A stretch of 64,000 nt of DNA from Setophaga petechia (lineage: Eukaryota; Chordata; Aves; Passeriformes; Parulidae), in contig JANCRA010000012.1 of assembly GCA_024362935.1 (NCBI GenBank), forward strand, positions 4,092,001 through 4,156,000, read 5' to 3'. Of this stretch, positions 35,597 to 46,494 are shown piece by piece. Both the position numbers and the translations under genes were made by a program. Numbering within the stretch: the stretch's first letter is position 1; each line of letters begins with the position of its first letter. The notes beneath the pieces were generated by a model that searched no databases, was not told where the DNA came from, and was given only the letters and a program-made list of their open reading frames with translations.

Positions 35597-38500
35597 GTGA
35601 GAGTCACTGGGAAAAATATATTGGCAGGAGTTAAAGCAGGAATCAGCTTCTGTCTGTCCCTTTCTCCCTCCTGCCCCTACACATGGTTGACTTTTCCTTG
35701 GTGGACACACAAGCCAACAAGGAGTTCTGGTATGCTTCAGCCAGGGCTATGATCTAGGTGAGCCAGAGAATAGATCTGGAGGGTATGAGAAAGGTTAGTT
35801 CAGCCATAACTCCCATAAGCCATCTAAAGAAACTCTTCACATCTACAGCATATGCTGGTCAGGAGGGGAGAGCAGAGAGAAGTTTAGAAAGGCATTGACA
35901 GCAGCCTTATTTTTTTCATTTTTATTGGAAAACAGTTTGGCCAATCCCAAACAGCAGAAACATTAGAAGGAAGGGATTAGCTAGTCTATAAGGTCTGTCA
36001 ACACAAAATAAAACTATACCTGGCAAGGAAGAGTGAATTTCCACATCCATACTTAAATTCAGTGTCATTTCATCTTGCTGAGGTGGACATTGTCTGGGAA
36101 ACAACAGGACACCTTACCAACCTTTACAGCAGGTAGCTTAAAGCCAGTGAAGGATTCATTTACTTCAACTGATATTTGCAAAGAACTATGAAGAGGCAAG
36201 TGAGATACTTGTCAGGGAGGCAGCACTTGGAGTGATGGTGCAGTGGGGGTAGTCCCTTGTGATTTTTGAAAACCATTTAGACAGCTAAGAGCAGCAGGTG
36301 TTCAGTGCTAGTGAACAGACATGTTAGATTGCACTGCAAGAAAATAAAATACACATCTGTGAGGCAAGGTCAAAGCAGACTGACAGCACACAGATGCCCA
36401 GTGCTGGTCCCAGCTCTTCCATCAGCTAAGCCAGGATTCATCCCTAGAGAATTCAGCAATTGTATCTTGTGACATTGGGGCACTACACTTGACCTATTTA
36501 ACATTACAAAATAGATGTAAATTGTGTCTTTAGGAAATCCTCCCATTTGCTATTGACAAAGATCAAAACATGACTTCTGGGTCACATGTAAAAACCTCTA
36601 AACAGAACCTTAGACCAGTTAACACCAACATGATCCAGCTGCTATTGCACTGTTTGAAACAAGTAAACAAAAGCCACTTCTTGTTACTTTTTCATAAGGG
36701 TTTAAAAAAGCAATCATTTGAAACACAATATTTTACACTGAAAAAACAAGAGAGCCATGTTTCATTAAGAGCATTACTTTTTGTAGTCAGAAACAGCACC
36801 AACTAGATCAAAGATATGGCTCTTCATTGATTAGTCCTCAGTGTGTGTTTAATCAGTAGCTGGCCTCTTCCAGGTAGGCTGACAGTAAATTAACAGAGAC
36901 GCTCATCTGTTCTTGGAAATGCCACTTTGCTGGACATCAGAAGGTTCTCTAACTAAGTCCAGTGTTTTTAGTGAATTCATGTGACCATAGTCTAAATTAT
37001 CAGCACACAGAGGATTAAAGATGTGTTAGTTAACGACCAATGAACAAGCAAACAAAAACTATTTGCATTATATTATGATACTCTTAACCTTGATAGTTAC
37101 CTCAGTCTTTTTTTTACAGTTATTTTCCATAGCTGATGAAACCAAAACATACCTTCAATTGAATTTATTAGGCTCTGTACTGCTGTTTCTATTTTGTTTC
37201 AGCTATAGGAAGACCAAGAAGGGATTGTACACGCTCAATCAGAAAAAAAGAGAAAAAAAGAAAAGAAAAAGGAAATAAAAGCCAGTCTGAGTCCCTTTTA
37301 AAAAGTGCTACTCTTAACAAGGTGTTCTCCAATTCCACAAGTTTTGAAGACAGGTCCAGCCTCTATTTTCAAAGGCAATGTAGCCGATCCACAGAAAATG
37401 TTCACCCACATTTCATCAACCTGTGTTACTGTTCTGATACCAGAAAGAAACTTTGACTACACTGGCCATCAGCAATCAGACTACAGATAAACCCTTCCAC
37501 CAAGAGCAGAACAGCCCTCTCTCCGGGTGACAGTGTACCCAGGACTCGTGTTCCAGGAATCAATCAGGCTTTCATTGCTGCGTGGCCCCAAGGCAGGTGG
37601 GCAGTGACCCAGGCTGGAGTGACACAGCACCCTGACCCGAGTACCTGCAGCTCTGGGTGCCTGCCTCTCCCTTCACTGCTGCTAAGCTTGTGCTCATCAT
37701 CCTGCCTGAGAGAAGTCTGGACTTGATGAGGTTCATGCTTATATTTAAACCATTAATCAAGCTGCCACAGGTGCTCTTATAGTGGTAAGGGAGATTATGG
37801 GTGGCAAAGTCTCTTGTTCTCCCATAGATGTAGAAAATGCAATTTTCTATGAGCTGAAGGACAGGCCACAAGCCCATTTTACCAGCTCTTAGCCATCCTG
37901 CATGCACTCAGCTGATGCAGCCTCACAAACTAACTGGAATTATATCATGTGTTTGCCATCAGCTGTGTTCTGCTTGTGTTTCAACTGCATGTATTGGCAA
38001 CTGAGGTATTTTTTTTCCCCAAACTTTACCGAGTGGTTTCCTTTTGTAAATTTTCTTTCCACTTTTTAAAAGGGAACTGCCTCAAACTAGAAGGAATTTT
38101 TGTAAAGGTTCTGTCCAGTAAGGTCTTAGAATTTCACATTCCAGTGAATAAGGCAAGGTCTTTGTGGCATTCTGACTTTGAGGGTCAGAAATAGGAGGGA
38201 GGGGAGGTTGCACATAAATGAGGCAAAGATGAAACCTTTATCTGAAAATTTATTTGGTACTTTTGAGACAAGAGTGTTTTTTATTGTCCCTAGGGGAGTT
38301 TCAATCTTCAGGACATATTGGTGCTACTGCTACAGCAGTCTGTTCACCAGCTAGTCCCTGGAGGAGATGGCAACTGCTTAAACAAGAAACACCACCCAAA
38401 CTATCCAACACCTCCTGGATTTGCACACAGTTTAATCAAGACAGTGTGGGCTAATTTTTCTGCTGTGATAGGGAAATCTACACAAGCTCCCAGCACAAGA

Positions 38501-40380
38501 ACTGGTATCACTCCTGCCCTTGCCACAGTTCCACTAGGGAAGGGTACTCGAACATTTCATTGCCTGCCAAAGGTCTGCCAGGGAGGGGGGGGTCTTGCTC
38601 CCTGTTTTGCACCTCAAGACTAAGACAGAGACCATGTGGAATAATCTACATGACAGAAAATCTGAATCTGAGCAGGGATTCAACCTTTCATACCAGGCTT
38701 GCCTTGTGTTTTGGAGGGGGCTTTTTTCTTGCATGGTTGGATAGTAACATGGAATACCATACTTCAGACATAAAAAACCAGGAAAAGGTAATTAAAACAC
38801 ATCCCATAATGAGATAATTATATTCTGATTGACCAAATCCTTTCTTGGGGAAAGTGTACTACCTGGATGTTAGAGAAGAAAATCAAAGGGACAGTCATAC
38901 TGACCCTGCCACACTGAGTGGTTTTCAGGAAATATTAAATGTAATATAATAATTTCTAGGGCACTGTTTTGGCTCAGGGCATAGGAAGATGAGAAAATCT
39001 GAAATTGAAAAGCCAACCCTTCAAATGACATAAAACAACGAGTTGAATTTGCATCAGTCAAGATGACAGTATAATTAATAATATAGGCAGCACTTCATTT
39101 GAAAATCAAAGGAACCGTGGATGCATGATTAGCAAAATACCTGTAAATCCTGTTTGAATAGAGGAGGGAGCTATGTTTTGTCTTATAAATCAGGATTTTA
39201 GTTGCTGTGGTAATGTTCCTTGTATAACTTGTCTCCATAAATGAAACTCAAGCCCTGTTGTCTCAAGCCACAGAGGATTATAGAATAATGAAAAACAAAC
39301 TAAACTGAAGGAACCTAGTCAACTGAAGAGGTAAAACTAAAATTTTAAGTAAAAGTTAAACAAAAAGTTACACCAACAGATTAACTCTTTTTGATGTTTT
39401 CATTTCACTAATAAAACAAACTTTGGAAACACTTTACAACTGAAAAACACAGTACTGATGGTAAAACAATCCTGCACAGCTGTGTCTGTCTCCTGCACCT
39501 GCCTCTGGCACCTTGGGTAGATGTCTTTCAGAAAAAACATAGAGGTGCTGACTAACAGCTGGGGAAGAAGACAGCTGGGGATGGTCATGAACAAAGGCTG
39601 AGGTGGAGTATTATAAGATAATTGGGCAGATTTGAGATCAGATAATAGACCAATCTAACAGTAACCAATGAACACATAGTAATTTTATTTCTCATAAAAC
39701 TTCAAGGCAGTTGAAATTCATTTATGCTCAGTATTCTGGAAAGACCAAAACAGACTTTCATAGTTTACCAAATAGAACTACACCATAGCCAATGTTTTAG
39801 TGTCTTTATCACTGCATGCAAAGTGTTGTACAAACATTGAGCCAGTGCATAATAAAGCAACAAGTCTGGACTGAGCAGAACTGCCACCCCACAGTAAACA
39901 ACCCTGGTCTAATCACCAAATATTATGAAGCCCTGGGAACAGCTTTTGGAAGACACAACATTGCACTTTTTCCAAGTGGCTGAAGCTGTTGGCTGTGGCA
40001 GGGCACTAGTTCAGGGTCCTCAGGGAAATCCATTTGCTTCCCAATGCTCATGTCTTTCTAGCTAAAGAGGGGCCAAAAACAGCAGCAGCAAGTGGACAAA
40101 TGTCAGGATTGTGTAATCTACCACGTTATTTTTTCCCTCTTCAGGAAATAACTAGAGAAATTAACATAATGTATGCAAGCCATGAGATAATGTCTTATTT
40201 CTCTGGGTAGAGGGCATGGATTTAACTGTCTCTTACTGCAGTGGGATTTCACAGGCCATGACTAGCCATAGAGCTATGCTGACATGTCCCTGAATCTTTA
40301 AAAGAAAAGGAAAATCCCTCTACTGCACCCCTTTGTAAAATGCAAAATTTCCTGTCCTCACAGTGCTTACCCAGAATGCC
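35597..40380. other. Unique DNA, about 4.8 kb
   Basis: There is no gene or transposon I can name. There is an A/G-rich low-complexity tract at about 37,240-37,276, a GC-richer patch at 37.5-37.7 kb and a G-run 'gggaggggggggtc' at about 38,581. A plus-strand frame of about 100 codons at 38,318-38,623 lacks recognisable motifs. Confidence 0.5.
37240..37276. repeat. Purine-rich (A/G) tract
   Basis: Runs of 'agaaaaaaagag', 'aaaaaaagaaaag' and 'aaaaaggaaataaaa' form a purine-only stretch of low complexity. The lysine-rich end of the short frame through it is a by-product. Confidence 0.8.
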
Positions 40381-40560
40381 TGGGGTACACTGATCTGATT
40401 TTGGTATTAATCATTGAGTTATCTCTCCACCTAATTACCTGCCTCTCTGACTAATTGCATCTGGGAGGCCAGTAACTGCAAGGCAGAGAGGTTTGTGTCT
40501 ATTTATCTCATATTTGCACCTGACAAGTAGTTTAAACATGGGCTCCTCCCACGGCTGACC
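40381..40560. promoter_or_regulatory. Candidate homeodomain-motif enhancer
   Basis: Within 53 bp there are three homeodomain cores: 'ATTAATCA' (about 40406), 'CTAATTAC' (40431-40438) and 'CTAATTGC' (40451-40458). Nearby are GATA-like 'TTATCT' sites (near 40420 and 40504) and an E-box 'CACCTG' (near 40518). The block is unique and compact. The motifs are observed; that it is a developmental enhancer is inference, to be tested by conservation. Confidence 0.25.
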
Positions 40561-41540
40561 TAACATGGCATAAAATGCCTTGCCACAGGAATTGCATCAA
40601 GAAGCTGGTTCCCTTCAGACTGGGTTATTAATTTTGTACATGTTTTTTTTCCTCCTTTGAATTAAAAATTCTCTAGGTGTCCCTTGATGCTGGCATCACC
40701 TGGTGGCTCTGCCCAATGGTTCATGCAGATTTCCCAAGAGGAGCTGCACACACAGGCAGTGCTTGAACCCATATTTGAGCAGTTTTCAGCTATTTCCAGG
40801 TGGACTTCAGACTGTTGATTTTTGGTCTGCAACTTAGAGGCAACTTTAGTTGCCACACAGAGAATAGAGAAGTGGAGGGAGAAAAGCACAGGGAAAACTT
40901 CTCTCCTCCCCCATCATTTAAATTGGATACATGGTATGGAAGAGACCCCTGAAGCTGAGTATAACCCAAATTCTGACTGAATGGAAGAAATTAGTATGCT
41001 TCAACATTTCACTGAGAGCTGGAGATAGGGCAGTGGGGCCAAAAAGAACAAGAACAGCATCTAGCAGAATTGCCTCCATCTCTGGAGGCAATAAAACCTG
41101 TGCTATGTCCCCAGGTCAAACAGAGACTGGTCTGGTTGCTTGTTGAGGGGGAGGTGGGTGGCATTTCAAAGCTTGCTGTATGGAGACTTTTTTCATCTAT
41201 TTTTGAGGCTGTTGAGGGAAGTATGAGCTAAAGGCAAAAGACTGTGGGGAAAAATATTTGTAGAAAATATTTTGTAGGAGCTTACAGGATTTTTTAAAAA
41301 TTTATGTGGCAAGAAAGCAGAGACTTATATAAGTGCCAAAGCTGCATTATCAAAATGTTAGTAGGTAAAACATGTTAATAAAAAATTCTGTGAAATGAAG
41401 AATCATCTGAATTTCTTTTAACACAGAAGAGATGTTAATAATGGTCCCTCAACCCACTGCCAATATGCTTCAGGGCTCTGAGCTGCACATAACTCTGAGC
41501 TCCACAACTCATCCCATTTGTCCTTGCTCCCAGACTGCCA
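40561..41540. other. Unique DNA, nothing recognised
   Basis: No supported feature was found between the motif cluster and the old LINE fragment. Confidence 0.5.
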
Positions 41541-41660
41541 GAGTGTAGGTCAGTTCATGGTCAACAGTACTGGAGGCAGCTGACACATCCAAAAGAATCA
41601 GAAATGACACCTGATCTTCATCCATCATTGACAAAGGATTACCAGCCAACACAAATATGT
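41541..41660 (-). mobile_element. Ancient LINE reverse transcriptase fossil (L2/CR1 clade)
   Basis: On the minus strand, reading from about 41640 down to 41545 in one frame gives '..DEDQVSFLILLDVSAASSTVDHEL..'. The 'LLDLSAAFDTVDH' block is the hallmark of reverse transcriptase in L2-like and other CR1-clade LINEs, and it differs from the 'LDFSKAFDTV' form in the avian CR1 copies elsewhere here. The first catalytic block shows Phe-Asp replaced by Ser-Ser, so the enzyme is dead. About 30-40 codons are preserved without a stop. It is probably much older than the CR1 copies. Confidence 0.75.
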
Positions 41661-42389
41661 GCTGTGACTTCTGTTATCAAGTGGTTTGTAAACAACCATG
41701 TATTACAGATAGGATTTCAAGAGAGATCAGTGTTGCCCTATCCAGGAAGAAAAACAGAACAAAAGTGTGCTTACATGAACTGATGCAAATTCAGTGCTCA
41801 TAGCATATGGAGAGTGGGATTATCTGGCCATCTAGTGAAGGATCTGGGATCTGACTGAAGGATTTGGGATCAGTTTCCTACAGAGAAGAAATATTGAAGG
41901 AAATAACAAAGATCAAATTAAAGCATATCATTGTGTGGAAGAGTGGTTTAAAACTGGGATTTATTTGGAACACTTTCTGTGTGAAACAAGTTTAGAAACA
42001 CTCTGTTTCAATCTCTCAAACTGGCTGTCATGTAGAGAATTTTCATATGGCACAATTATTCCACAGATCAGTCAGAATTCATGTCATTCTGACTTTAAAG
42101 GTAATCTCTGGATTATTCTGTCCAAAATAGGACTATTTTAATTTATACAAACAGAGAAAAAGGGAAGGGCTGTTCTTTGGACAAGGAGGCAGCTCTCTCT
42201 CTGTGTGCCCCTTCTCTGACATCAGAGCCCAGAAGATAACATTCCCCCAAACTGGCAACGCTAACTTCTCCCTCACACCATACTGGTCCTCAGTCCCTTC
42301 TGTCCCAAGCCTTAAACTTCCCAGTCCTTCCTGCCTAAAAGCTCTTTCAAACACCTCCTGTGTTGAGGCTCCCCTTCCACATTGTTCCT
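41661..42389. other. Unique DNA with a small local duplication
   Basis: 'gaaggatctgggatct' at about 41837 recurs as 'gaaggatttgggatca' at about 41857, a 20-bp offset. Nothing else is supported. Confidence 0.5.
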
Positions 42390-42720
42390 TTCCAAGGCCT
42401 CTACTGTTTCAAATCACCTTTCTCCCGTACAAAAGCCACTCATGTTCCTCCCCATCTCTCCTTGCTTAGATTTACTTCATCTCTGACAATTATTTTCCCA
42501 TAACTTTCAGTAACCCTGTTCCTCCAGAGGCAGTCCTTGCAATCCCCAAACCCCTAAAACAGAGAAATAAGGCCTTCCCAATCCTTTTTGAAACCCAACC
42601 TTTCTTTCCCATGTCACCTTTCCTTTCCAAACCCTTGGAGAAGAACATTTTATTGAACATTTCCTCAGACCCTTAGTTCCCCTTTTGTTCCCAGTTCCCA
42701 TTTCCTCTCCTGCAGCCCAT
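42170..42720. repeat. Long pyrimidine-skewed region
   Basis: Over roughly 550 bases the plus strand is strongly biased to C and T ('ccttcccaatcc', 'cctttcctttcc', 'tttcctctcctgcagcc'), without a strict repeat unit. Frames through it are Pro/Ser/Phe/Leu-rich on plus and Lys/Glu/Gly-rich on minus. Such strand asymmetry may be a decayed simple repeat or transcription-linked skew. Confidence 0.5.
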
Positions 42721-44171
42721 GTACTCCACATCCTTAGTACTCCCAGACTTGTTCTCACCTCCTGAGTGGTGCCATTCATTTACAATTTTGTATATAGTTT
42801 GTGTATTACCCTCTGGTGACTGCCAAGGGACAGTACAGCCTTCTCATCCACCCCTGCCTCCAGCAGAGCCCTCCCTTTCCTTATGTTGTCCTCAGAGAAA
42901 CTCTTTGGAGAGGCTGGGCACACACTTGGAGCCAGCTGCACTGGACATGAAGGAAACTTCTAGCAGCTTCACACTGGAGCCAGCCCTGCAGCCACCCAGC
43001 TACCAAAACCTTGCCATGCAAAGCCAAGACAAAAGTAATTATTCAAGAAGTATGTGCACCAAGTTTCATTTCCCTCCTCAGCCAGTGGGAATTAAAACTC
43101 ATTTTTCCTCCTGCTTGGTGCTTTCCTTTTCATTTTGTTAGTCTTTTACCTGTGACTATTCCAACTTCAGCTCAAGAAGATGCATCAAAATATACAGAAC
43201 AGCCTGTATTTGAAGAGGTCTGATGCTCAATCAAGAAATGAAAGACTTGACATTGAACTTTCTCAGTCTAGCCAAGAAAGGCCTAGAGACAAAAATTCAC
43301 AATTTTTCCAAGTATTAGAAAAAGCTACTGTATCATATTATGAAGGAATTTTAAACCCTTCTTTCCTCTAAAAAATATCCATAAATGTGTTTTCAAGCAG
43401 CACACTGTTCTGTGTCTTTGCTATGAATGTTCTGAGAATATACTCCAATTTAAAGGGATACTTAGGGGAAAATGCCTATTTCTGAAACCTGATCAAGTGT
43501 TGAACCAGCTGCTGAACTCCTCATACCAGGGCAATTTGAGATGGGCTGCAGAGAACTGAATTCTCACAATAGTAATGTTTAACATCAAAGAGGGAGGCCC
43601 CTGGTGAGTTTAGGTATCTATACTGGGCTGGCTGCAGCTGAGCAGGGGATTTCAGGATAATAAGTACACACAGCTACACCCAAGTTTAGCCAGAGCTTTC
43701 TCAAATGTGAGTCCTTTTGAAGATATGACCTTGTTTTGACTTTTTCCTTTTAGTGCTCCAGAATCTCTTCCAGATCATTCTCAGAAACACAGGAGTTTGA
43801 AGTGGTTTTCTGCTTTTTTCCTCCATACTTGGACACAAGACAATGGTTAAATGACCTCACAAAACTTTATGGGAGAGATTATGAGATGTTGTCATAGCAA
43901 ATTACCAGCTCCTGATCAACATTGGTGTTGGCTCCTCACAAAAGCAAGAAACTCACGAGACAAGAAACGCCTCTCCAGCTGAAGGGAGAAAGCAGACTCC
44001 CTGCCAGAACACTGTTCCATAGTGCAGAGGGGATCACCAGCAGCTGGGCTGGCTCTGTCTATTGTCCCCTGTTAGGGTAGCACATGAGGACAGTGCAGCT
44101 TCCTCTCCATGTGCCCAGGGTGCTGGGATTCCCTCATGTCCTCAGGCTGGGACCTGTAGCCTCTCTCCACA
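42721..44171. other. Unique DNA, nothing firmly recognised
   Basis: At 43.13-43.23 kb a pyrimidine tract and 'aacttcag' precede an open stretch beginning 'CTCAAGAAGATGCATC'. The would-be donor 'gaag|aggtctga' is poor and no family is recognised. Confidence 0.4.
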
Positions 44172-44330
44172 GACCTGTGTCAGAAGAGATGTGGTTTTGA
44201 CAGCTGGACTGACAACTGTCCTTTGGGAAGAGACTCAAATGAAGCATGTCAAAGTTGTCATGCAAAGGCTGACAACTGTCAGACAACCATTGTCATTGAT
44301 TTCTGCAGTTATGGTTTTTACAGTTTACAC
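44172..44330 (+). other. TGACA/TGTCA cluster that is also a Cys-rich open frame
   Basis: Seven TGACA/TGTCA pentamers lie in 98 bp, at 44198, 44210, 44247, 44256, 44270, 44277 and 44291. They include the inverted repeat CTGACAACTGTCAG at 44269-44282 and a 12-base exact repeat (CTGACAACTGTC) exactly 60 bp apart (44209 and 44269). In one plus frame after 'ctctctccacag' (ending 44172) the segment reads with seven Cys in about 48 codons (short samples: LCQKRCGF, DNCPLG, ACQSCHAKADNC). No good donor was found, so the Cys-rich frame may only reflect the TGT/TGC content. TGACA is the core recognised by TALE homeodomain proteins (MEIS/TGIF). Function is not shown. Confidence 0.3.
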
Positions 44331-45780
44331 TATATTTTAACTGTGAAACATTATCTAATTGCATACTTCCTAGTGGGAATTTTTTTTTCTCATTTTTATT
44401 CCATGTGCTAGAATGTCTTTCCCATAGTCTTTTCTTACACCTCCAAGCCTTGCTGTAGTAATTTAATAATTGAGTAACTAGCACTGAAAACAGTAGAACA
44501 ATTTATTTCAGTTGTAACATCCACATTAGGGGGCTTACTTCTGGGGCAGATTTGGCTCTCCCATTTAAAGTTTTAAACTCAGTTTTTCAGTTGCAAAATA
44601 GAGCTTTAAGAGCAGCCCCCATACTGTCTAGCAAACTTCTGAAATAAAGCTGCAAGTCTTTTAAAAATCAGTTTTGCCTAAATGGCACTTTTTAATGAGG
44701 TAATTGTTTTTTGAGACTAAAACAAGTGTGTGTAAAGAAACATTACACTGGGCTGTATTACTGGAGTCCCTGTTTCACTAATCTGCTTAAAGCCTAAAGA
44801 AAACTATTAAATTGAACCTCTCTGAAATAGAAACAAGATAATCTCAGCAACAATTATCACGCACTTCTGTATTACTTTCAAAAATAAATAAGGAAATATC
44901 TACCAGACCCATGATGTGCTGCAAAGTTTTGCATTTGTTACCTCTCCAAACAGGATTCTGTTGCATTTCTAGTAAAAGTTAACTTAAATATTCTATAAAT
45001 CCCTGCAAATGGTTTGCTTTCATTTCAGTACAAGAAAGATATCTATAGCATTAGTGATGAGAATGGGGCTTCTGTGCAGTGACCACTTCAGACAGCACTC
45101 AAATCTTTCACCTTTTGCTTCTGATTCAGGAAATGATGGCATGAGCTCCTTACTGCCTATCTGATTCCCCTGCATGTGATTGACTAAAGTGCTTGGTGCA
45201 AAGATGTGCCAGGGCTCATCAGTAGTTTCTACACAAATTGCAGTCCTATCCAAAAACACCTGTTCTCACATCTGCCATTCATTCAGCAGAGCTCTGGGGT
45301 CAGAGGAACCAGGTAATCCACAGAAACCATTTTGCAGGTGAGTAAATTTGGTCATTTCAAACTAGCCTGTGCTTTGCCACACAGAAGATGCAAAGACTAC
45401 CCACACAACTGGAGAATTAAAGCTGGTTTGTCAAGCCTCCCCCTATTTTACTACATGGCAGCCAAAGCTCTGCCCTGATGTATTGGTTATTTGCACTGAC
45501 CAATGCTCTGTGAAACTTATGTGGTGCCAATAGCTCTGCTGGTAATTAAAATGTTCCTCATATGGATCCTGGAGTCTCCTATTTTGAGTTGGCGGCAGCC
45601 AGACACTGGGCCAGCAGCGTGTGAAATGGGAGGCAGGAATAGGAAGGTTGTAGACAGAATATCACCATGAACTGAGTGTGTCATTACGTGCAGAGCACGA
45701 CCACACATGCAAAATGCTGATTCCATCCAAACCCATAAAGCCTGACTTTAAGCTGATTTAGCTCTGTCTTTTCTGCTCCT
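44331..45780. other. Unique AT-rich DNA, nothing recognised
   Basis: No transposon, microsatellite or supported exon was found in this interval. Confidence 0.5.
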
Positions 45781-45860
45781 TGTTGAGTCATCACAAGGCT
45801 TTCTTGTCCAGGATTAGACCTAATCCTTCTGTGACATCACGCTTTACACCCACTAATGTA
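45781..45860. promoter_or_regulatory. Candidate regulatory module with OTX/CRX-type palindrome
   Basis: A perfect inverted repeat GGATTAGACCTAATCC lies at 45811-45826: two 7-bp arms GGATTAG/CTAATCC separated by AC, that is, two opposed GGATTA sites of the kind bound by K50 homeodomain proteins (OTX, CRX, PITX). An AP-1 consensus TGAGTCA lies 21 bp upstream (45784-45790) and a CRE-like GTGACATCAC at 45831-45840. Three distinct consensus sites in under 60 bp in otherwise unique DNA suggest an enhancer. The motifs are seen; activity is inferred. Confidence 0.35.
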
Positions 45861-46348
45861 TAAAGTGAGGGCTGGACCCTGGCCACAATAGCTCCCACAG
45901 ATTTGTAAATCACAGCATACATGTGACAGCTTTTTCCTGCCTGTGTTATAAAGTATCAGGTTTCTTTTTTCCTTTTCTAATTTCTGCACAACATCTTGGT
46001 GTAATTTGTTCTACTTTGGCATGTTTTTGCAAAGTGATATATAGCACTACCCAACATTTACAAAAATCACAACAATTTGTATTTTCTACAAAATATTTGC
46101 ATTTCAGCTATAACCTTGAAGTTAAAAAGGAATGCTTTCTTCACATCTTACAATGGGGTTTATCTACCTTAATTCAATCATCTAGAAGTCTATCACTTCA
46201 TGTAGAGGCCCTTTATTCTTCTTCCTCTCTCCATGCTTCCATTGCTCGTTTTCTCATTTTACACTGTTCTTTTTCTGTTATTGCTTCCATTTCTCTATAA
46301 ATTCTCTTACTTTAAGATTCTCTCATTCCTCTGTTCTGGCTCTACCAT
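45861..46348. other. Unique DNA grading into pyrimidine-rich sequence
   Basis: There is no gene-like feature. The last 150 bases become progressively C/T-rich towards the (TTTC)n array. Confidence 0.5.
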
Positions 46349-46365
46349 TTCTTTCTCTCTCTTTT

Positions 46366-46441
<76 letters not shown>

Positions 46442-46494
46442 TTTCTTTCTTTCTCTCTTTCTTTCTCTCTTTCTCTCTTTCTCTCTATCTTTCC
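46349..46494. repeat. (TTTC)n microsatellite
   Basis: A pure (CTTT)n core runs from about 46365 to 46440. It is flanked by imperfect CTTT/CTCT units to about 46494, and the pyrimidine bias extends further to about 46,770. The poly(Phe-Leu-Ser) frame across it (about 100 codons) is an artefact of the repeat. The length is likely polymorphic. Confidence 0.95.
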
